Below, piece after piece: positions 30,591 through 35,630 of a stretch of DNA of 35,630 nt; the stretch's first letter is position 1, and every line of letters begins with the position of its first letter. The translations under genes and the position numbers were made by a program. The notes beneath the pieces were generated by a model. That model ran no database searches, was not told the origin of the DNA, and saw only the letters and a list, made by a program, of their open reading frames with translations. Source of the stretch: Rhizaria sp. SCN 62-66. Taxonomy: Eukaryota; Rhizaria, unplaced. The stretch covers positions 1-35,630 of the forward strand of contig MEDY01000316.1 in assembly GCA_001724265.1 (NCBI GenBank), in the 5' to 3' direction.

Positions 30591-31949
30591 TCACTCGTCG
30601 CGACCGTACTTGTAGTCGTCACCTGACTGACGCAGATTGCCGCCCTCGTGCGGCGCCTGACGCTGCGTGTCCTCTGTGCGGTTCTTCTTCTCCGCCCTCT
30701 CGCGCAACGCAGTGCTGTCGCGCGCCGCCCGCAGCAGCATCCTCAGCACCGCGTCATCAACCTCGCCCGCAGCAGCCGCCACACCGCCGACGGACGCGTC
30801 ACCCGTCATACCCGCACCGGCCGCTTTCACACTGGTGTTGTTGACGTGGGCGGTGCTCAGACGGCGGGCGCCGGTCATGGAGGCCATGTGTACCGGGCTC
30901 CGGCCGCGGCTGTCAAGTACCCTCGCATCAGCCCGCGCGCCCAGCAGCAGCGCCGTGATCGCGTAACTGCCCTGCGCGGCCGCATGGTGGAGCGCGGTCT
31001 CGCCGTCGCAGTCAGTGGCGTTCACGGCCGCGCCTGCGCCCGCCGCCAGCAGCGCCGCGGTGGCCTCGACGCTGTCCGCCAGCGCCGCGCGATGCAGCGC
31101 GGTGGCGCCAGCGGCGACGGCGTGCGCAGGAGCGCGCAAGCACGGGTCGGCGCGCGCGTCGAGCAGCATGCGCGTGCGCGGGATGCTATGTTTGATTCAA
31201 AGCAATGAAGCATGAGCGGGAATAACAACTTGAAGAGCAGTAATTCAACGGTAGATGCCGATCTAAAAAATGATGCAATTTTGCTCCAAAAGTGAAAGTA
31301 TAATATTACTTAATGTGAAAGGCTTTGAAACGTACGAGTTTTGTGCGAGTGCGATGAAGAGCGGAGGGCCAGTGCGGCCGTCGTCGTTGCTGTTGGGGTC
31401 CGCGCCGCGTTCAAGCAGCATGCGCACAGTGGCGTCTCCAGCCGATGACAGCGCAACCTCGAGCGGGCGACGACCGTGTTCGTCGCGTGCGTTGGCATCG
31501 GCACCGAGCGAAAGCAGCCGCGAGACAAGCTCAGGTTGATCAGTGGCCGCCGCTGCGTGCAGCGGGGTTTGTCCCGTGGCTGTGCGCGCAGACACTCTAG
31601 CGCCAGCTGCAAGCAGCGAGTTGGCAGCCGCGTCATGCGCGTTTGTGATAGCGATGTGCAGCGGACTCCACCCGTCTTCGTCTGCCCCGGCGTTAGGATT
31701 CGCACCCTGCGCGAGCAGTGAGTCCACAGCGAGAGTCTGACCTTCCTTCGCAGCACGGTATAGTGCGGTGTAACCGGATACATCAGGAAAATCAATTGAA
31801 AGGTTGGGCGCGCGCACCACAGACTGCTGATCGGGCGTCGCAGAGTGGGAGGCGGCATCCAGAATTGCCAACGCCGAGGTTGCATCCCGACGGTGAATTG
31901 CGGCTAAATACTCCTTGTGGAGCTCATTAATTCTCTTACCGTTGCTCAT
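30591..31949 (-). CDS. Ankyrin-repeat protein, two exons
   Basis: Exons on the minus strand are 31949-31336 and 31185-30591, joined in phase 2, giving 402 aa. About seven to eight ankyrin repeats run from residue 59 to about 325. Clear units are GYTALYRAAKEG (59), GWSPLHIAITN (93), GQTPLHAAAATD (126) and GRRPLEVALSSA (159). A degenerate repeat is split by the intron (192). After the intron come ATALHRAALADS, GETALHHAAAQG and GRSPVHMASMTG. The N-terminal 58 residues are helical, starting with an HKEYLAAIHRRD-like segment. The C-terminal roughly 80 residues are charged and low in complexity and hold no further domain. Ankyrin repeats bind other proteins; the partner cannot be inferred. The gene has no catalytic domain and so may be an adaptor. 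The terminator is TGA. Confidence 0.88.
31186..31335 (-). other. Ankyrin-gene intron (150 nt, phase 2)
   Basis: Minus-strand donor is AACTC|GTACGT and acceptor is AAACATAG|CATC. Splicing rebuilds one ankyrin unit (FIALAQNS then IPRTRMLLDARADP). Confidence 0.88.
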
Positions 31950-32230
31950 CTTCTCGGGATCAAGTACTCTTAGTTGACTATATTAACTGTTAGCGGCTAG
32001 ATTATTGAGTTATTGAACGTTCGTGTTGTGATGACTTGAAGGATCAACTTGAAGATGACGACTGTGAGCGGTCATAACAAAAAATCCAAACACAATCAAT
32101 GCGTCCTTAAAATAATTATAACTTGATATATGTTACAAACCTGCATCTTTTTATTCGTCAATATTTTGCTAGATAAATGAAAACTATGTAATTTGATCTT
32201 CTCGGCAGTGTACGCTCGCGCTGATACGTA
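31950..32230 (-). other. Spacer: ankyrin-gene promoter and PIF1 3' UTR
   Basis: 281 AT-rich bases between two minus-strand genes. No gene or convincing motif was recognised. Confidence 0.5.
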
Positions 32231-34543
32231 TTAAAAATCAAGGTCGTCACAGTCGTCGTCACTGCCACTGTCTCTAAAGTTAAGCCTGCGACGCTCCTTG
32301 GCAGCAGCAGCATCCCTGCGCTTCATTTCGGCCTCGTGTAGCGTGCGATAGTACGCCAGTACGCGCGGGTGCGCCCTGACCGCGGACGGATCGAAGCCGA
32401 TGAGGTATAGTCCCTGCAGCGAGCGCACGCGACTCAGCGCGACATACGCCTGACCGTACTCGAAGACGCTGTTGAGCGAGACCACGGCCTGATCGAGCGA
32501 CATGCCCTGTGACTTGTGCACCGACACAGCCCAGGCCAGCTCCAGCGGAACCTGCTCGCGCGTGGCCTCGACTACAGTGCCCAGACGCACGGACCAAGTC
32601 TCGCGGGCAACCAAAATCGTTTTGTTCGCAGAGGGGAAGTACACGATCGGCTCGTCCTGCGTGTTGAAAGCCGTGACTTGGCCGCGCGTGCCGTTGCATA
32701 GACCCTCGGCCACGGACACGTTTTTCATCAGCAGAACCTGAGCGCCAACCTTGAGATCGATTGCCGCGCGCACTGGCGTTGCCTTGTCAAGCAGTTCAGT
32801 GCGGCCCACGTCGCGCGCGCGCATCGTCACCGTATCGCCCGTCAACCGCGCCAACTGGCTCGCGTTCCGCGCGTCCACTTCATGCTTGCGCGTCAGCAGC
32901 CATGTCGCGCTCGCGCCTTCCTCGTAGTCACCCGCTGCATCGTTCGCGCTCCCGCTGTAGCCGCCACGTTTGCGTGCAGCGAGGAGACGACCACCGCGCT
33001 CCATTGCGGGCCGAAGCACGCGCATAACCTCGTCGCCGCAGTCGCCCTCGCGGACGGCGTGAAGCGCATCCGCGAATGTGTCGTCGCGCTGGCGGTACAC
33101 GCGCGCGAGCAGCACCGTGCGTTCGGGCGGGAAACACGCGCCCCACGCAGGCGCCTCGAACGCGAACGCGGACTCGAGCTCCTGGTCGGAGCACGCCATC
33201 TGCGCGCTCGCGCCACCGTCGTGAAACCCGCCGGAGCCGGTGCCGCCGCGGGAGACGGGTGGCAGCTGGAAAAAGTCTCCGCACACGACGAGCTGAATGC
33301 CGCCAAACGGCGCGTTGTTGCCGCGGATTGCGCGCGCCACGGCCTCCAGCAGCGAGAAGAGCTGCGCCGACATCATCGACGCTTCATCGATCACGAGAAC
33401 TTCCGTACGCCGCCAGCGGGCCTCCGTGTCGGGCGTGCGGCGCACGCGCGCGACGGCAGCCGAGATGTAGTCCTTGACCGACACGCCCGGCTCGCGTTGC
33501 GCGGCGCCCAGCCCGGCCCAGTGCAGCAGCGTGGTGCCGCCGATGTGCACCGCGGTGACACCCGTGGTCGAGGTGAAGAAGGCGCGCCGCGCGGGGCCCG
33601 CGCTGCCGCCGCCGCGCGACGGTGGGGGCGTGCCAGCGCTGCTGTTGAGCAGCTTCGCCACGGCCTGTAGCAGGTGCGACTTACCAGTGCCTGCGGAGCC
33701 GGTGAAGTAGACGCTGCTGCCCTCAGCGACGCGGTCGAGCACGAGCTGCTGCTGTGCGCTCAGCGTGTCCGCCGCGGCGTCGCCCAGTACAGCGCGCCAG
33801 TTTAGCGCCGGCCGCGCGCCCGCAGCAAGACCAGACTGCACGGCGGACGACACGGAGCCGGCGCCGAAGCCGTTGCTGGTGCTTGACGACGACGACGCGA
33901 ACATGGCGTTGGAGTTGGGCGAGAGCGATGCTTTGGCAGACGCAGGCCCGCCGGCGCGCTGGGGAGTCACGGGGCCAAACGCGTGATTGTGGCCGAGCCG
34001 CGCGGCGCCGGAGACGGGCGCAAGCGGGGCGCGCGGCGGCAGCTGGACGTTGCCGGAGCCGCGAGTGAGGAAAATCGAGCTCTGTGCGACGCGCGACTTC
34101 TTTGGGTCCCTGGCGTCTTCAATCGCCAAGCGGGCATTGTATACGTTCTCTTTGCGCTCACTTTCCTCGCGCTCGCGTTTGAGGCGGCGGCGCAGCACCT
34201 CGGCGGCTTGCTCGCGGGCCTGGGGCGTCGCACCGGGAGCATACTGGGCCGCAAGCACGGCGAACTCCTTCAGCATGGAGACGTCGAGCTTAGACATGAG
34301 GATCTGGCAGCGCGGGCGCGAACACATTAGTGTCATCATGCCGCTCTCCCAGCGTGCTGTAATGACGCGTGAGAGTCCGCTGGCAAGGGGGATGTGGACT
34401 GGGGTTTTGTTCTTGTGTAGCAGAATGTGCGCCTCGGCCCGCGACTCTGGTGCGACGATCTCAACCTGCGGGGACCGCCAAGACCCGCGCAAGGAGCCTG
34501 TGTTTGAGATGTCTTCAACCAAAATGCTTCCTGTGATCTTCAT
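32231..34543 (-). CDS. PIF1: PIF1-family 5'-to-3' DNA helicase
   Basis: A 770-aa single-exon gene. PIF1 helicases unwind DNA and G-quadruplexes during telomere, replication-fork and mitochondrial DNA maintenance. An N-terminal region (about 1-110, MKITGSILVEDIS... then MSKLDVSMLKEF) resembles the accessory domain of animal PIF1. A Lys/Glu-rich helix near 110-140 and a Ser-rich linker follow. The helicase core has LSAQQQLVLDRV (Q-motif region, about 261), Walker A GSAGTGKS (282-289), STTGVTAVHIGGTTLH-like motif Ia, Walker B VIDEAS (384-389), GDFFQLPPV motif III (422-430), VYRQRD, GAQVLLMKN and LAWAVSVHKSQGMSL, then YVALSRV. The PIF1-typical order is complete. The first ATG in frame is 34543; an in-frame TAA lies just upstream of a TTG at 34600, so no longer N-terminus without splicing is possible. 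A 16-codon upstream ORF covers 34620-34570. Terminator is TAA. Nuclear or mitochondrial location cannot be decided. Confidence 0.96.
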   Translation of the reverse strand: MKITGSILVEDISNTGSLRGSWRSPQVEIVAPESRAEAHILLHKNKTPVHIPLASGLSRVITARWESGMMTLMCSRPRCQILMSKLDVSMLKEFAVLAAQYAPGATPQAREQAAEVLRRRLKREREESERKENVYNARLAIEDARDPKKSRVAQSSIFLTRGSGNVQLPPRAPLAPVSGAARLGHNHAFGPVTPQRAGGPASAKASLSPNSNAMFASSSSSTSNGFGAGSVSSAVQSGLAAGARPALNWRAVLGDAAADTLSAQQQLVLDRVAEGSSVYFTGSAGTGKSHLLQAVAKLLNSSAGTPPPSRGGGSAGPARRAFFTSTTGVTAVHIGGTTLLHWAGLGAAQREPGVSVKDYISAAVARVRRTPDTEARWRRTEVLVIDEASMMSAQLFSLLEAVARAIRGNNAPFGGIQLVVCGDFFQLPPVSRGGTGSGGFHDGGASAQMACSDQELESAFAFEAPAWGACFPPERTVLLARVYRQRDDTFADALHAVREGDCGDEVMRVLRPAMERGGRLLAARKRGGYSGSANDAAGDYEEGASATWLLTRKHEVDARNASQLARLTGDTVTMRARDVGRTELLDKATPVRAAIDLKVGAQVLLMKNVSVAEGLCNGTRGQVTAFNTQDEPIVYFPSANKTILVARETWSVRLGTVVEATREQVPLELAWAVSVHKSQGMSLDQAVVSLNSVFEYGQAYVALSRVRSLQGLYLIGFDPSAVRAHPRVLAYYRTLHEAEMKRRDAAAAKERRRLNFRDSGSDDDCDDLDF

Positions 34544-35434
34544 GTGACGAAGCAAGGGGTCTGCAGAGTTCAGCGAGGGAACAGAAGAAGCAACGGCCAA
34601 CGGTTAGCGGAGTCCTTCATTGGTATGCAGATCTAACATCATAGACACATTGGAGTTTAAATATTATTATAAAATCAAATGTATCAACAAGTTTTAAAAT
34701 CATTTAACGTAATAACATTTTGCTTGACGAACATTATGGTTCGCATAGCTGTTGATTCGGATTGCGCATCACGCAGGTCGCGTGCAACGGCTATCAAAGC
34801 GACCATGTGACTTTAAGCATCAGACCTGACCCGTTATGGCATCACACACTGTCAATGCAAGGAGAAAACATAAAAAATTCCCAAAACATTCATATTAACA
34901 CACTTCCCTTGGCTTGGTGTTGGTTTTATTTCCTGAAACAGGCTAAAACAGCGCACCAAAACTTGTCTCACCGGTAGAGGCTTCCTTGCATGAAGAGAAA
35001 GAGAAGACATGGATGGTCTTGTGCGTTGCTTGTCACGGCGAATCTGAAAAAGGCGGCGTCGAGATCAACCTGGGACATCGCAGTTCGCAATAGAGGCAGT
35101 GTAGAGCAAGTGCAGTGCGATTATGCGGCGCTACACTGAAGAAATACGTTGAGGAGCGCGAGGAATACGTTGTGCTTGTGCGCAGGAACAGCGACATGGC
35201 AAGTGTGATTGCCACCACGCGTCACTGCACACTGTCTTTGCGACTTGCCGCCTGCAAGGTTGATGCAACCTGTAACGAGTGGCGATGTCACTTGCAAGAG
35301 CAGCGGAGAAGCGGACCAGCGAGTCACATGTGTATCATTACGCAGCGTCTTCAGGCAGGCGCGATTTGCGTTCCATCTTTCATGTAGGCGAGTTGTGACG
35401 CAAAAGATGCACTCCTCATTTGGGGGAGACGCAG
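34544..35434. other. Upstream region of PIF1 and leader of a right-edge gene; no resolved gene
   Basis: 34620-34740 is AT-rich, typical of spacers here. The short upstream ORF 34620-34570 (-) ends 27 bases before the PIF1 ATG. GGTCGC at 34776-34781 is mirrored by GCGACC at 34799-34804. From about 35000 the composition becomes more balanced and short open segments occur in several frames on both strands, for example 35115-35387 (+) and 35121-35495 (-). None carries a recognisable domain, so I cannot fix exon borders for the gene that appears to run off the right edge. Confidence 0.4.
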
Positions 35435-35630
35435 ATAATTGAAACAGAGCGTCAGAGGGCGGTGCAGCTATTGAGCACCATTGCGCGTCGCGCAAAAGAC
35501 TTCGGCTATGTTACGTCGAACGAGGCCGCAAATGATATTTTGAGAACCCCAACGGAAGGGACGGGGCAGGTGGTGTCGAAGAGTGCGCAACTACAATGTG
35601 AGATTGCTAACCATTTGCGCACAAACACGA
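35435..35630 (+). CDS. Partial exon of an unidentified gene running off the window
   Basis: A frame opened just after an in-frame TGA at 35396-35398 stays open to the end of the window and reads like a soluble helical protein: QIIETERQRAVQLLSTIA, then RRAKDFGYVTSNEAAND. It contains no ATG, so the piece would be an internal or second exon. A plausible acceptor is the CAG at 35432-35434; other nearby AG dinucleotides are possible. No domain is recognisable in about 65 residues, and the upstream exon was not found. Confidence 0.4.
   Translation, partial: MIETERQRAVQLLSTIARRAKDFGYVTSNEAANDILRTPTEGTGQVVSKSAQLQCEIANHLRTNT

Noticed and set aside
1-35630. Genome-wide reassignment of TAA and TAG to glutamine, as in ciliates
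   Set aside because: TAA terminates Sec8, the phosphatase and PIF1 at plausible family C-termini, and only three in-frame TAA/TAG codons occur in nearly ten thousand codons. Rare or context-dependent decoding of TAG remains open.

Overview
The window is nuclear DNA from a microbial eukaryote with mitochondria. It carries spliceosomal introns, a holocytochrome c synthase (System III cytochrome c maturation), an exocyst Sec8 subunit, a PIF1 helicase and long Ala/Ser/Gln-rich disordered proteins. I cannot name the lineage. Several coding regions are extremely GC-rich, while spacers and introns are AT-rich, so gene borders are easy to see. Seven introns can be placed. They are 104-154 nt long, all donors begin GTAC (mostly GTACGT), and five of seven are in phase 0.

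Layout, left to right: (1) 221-2683 (+), an orphan helical-repeat protein with an in-frame TAA near its N-terminus. (2) 13831-3050 (-), a four-exon gene for a giant (about 3460 aa) Sec8/EXOC4-like exocyst subunit. (3) 20720-14253 (-), a 2155-aa disordered orphan. (4) A divergent promoter region, then HCCS at 21452-22813 (+, three exons). (5) 23294-28290 (+), a secretory-pathway JmjC/cupin-8 protein (two exons) interrupted by two in-frame TAG codons. (6) 28818-29972 (+), a PHOSPHO-type HAD phosphatase with a possible N-terminal targeting extension from 28644. (7) 31949-30591 (-), an ankyrin-repeat protein (two exons). (8) 34543-32231 (-), a PIF1-family helicase. (9) An open coding-like segment running off the right edge (+).

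The genes belong to unrelated housekeeping functions (exocytosis, cytochrome c haem attachment, protein hydroxylation, phosphomonoester hydrolysis, DNA helicase) and do not form a pathway or operon-like system. No mobile element, CRISPR array, rRNA or tRNA was recognised.

The most notable signal is three in-frame stop codons (one TAA, two TAG) inside two otherwise intact coding regions. None is explained by introns of the type seen elsewhere in the window. Candidate explanations are stop-codon readthrough, a rare or context-dependent codon reassignment, nonsense alleles, or sequencing error. TAA and TGA also act as ordinary terminators here. TAG is used as a terminator only once, in gene 1, where a TGA follows four codons later.
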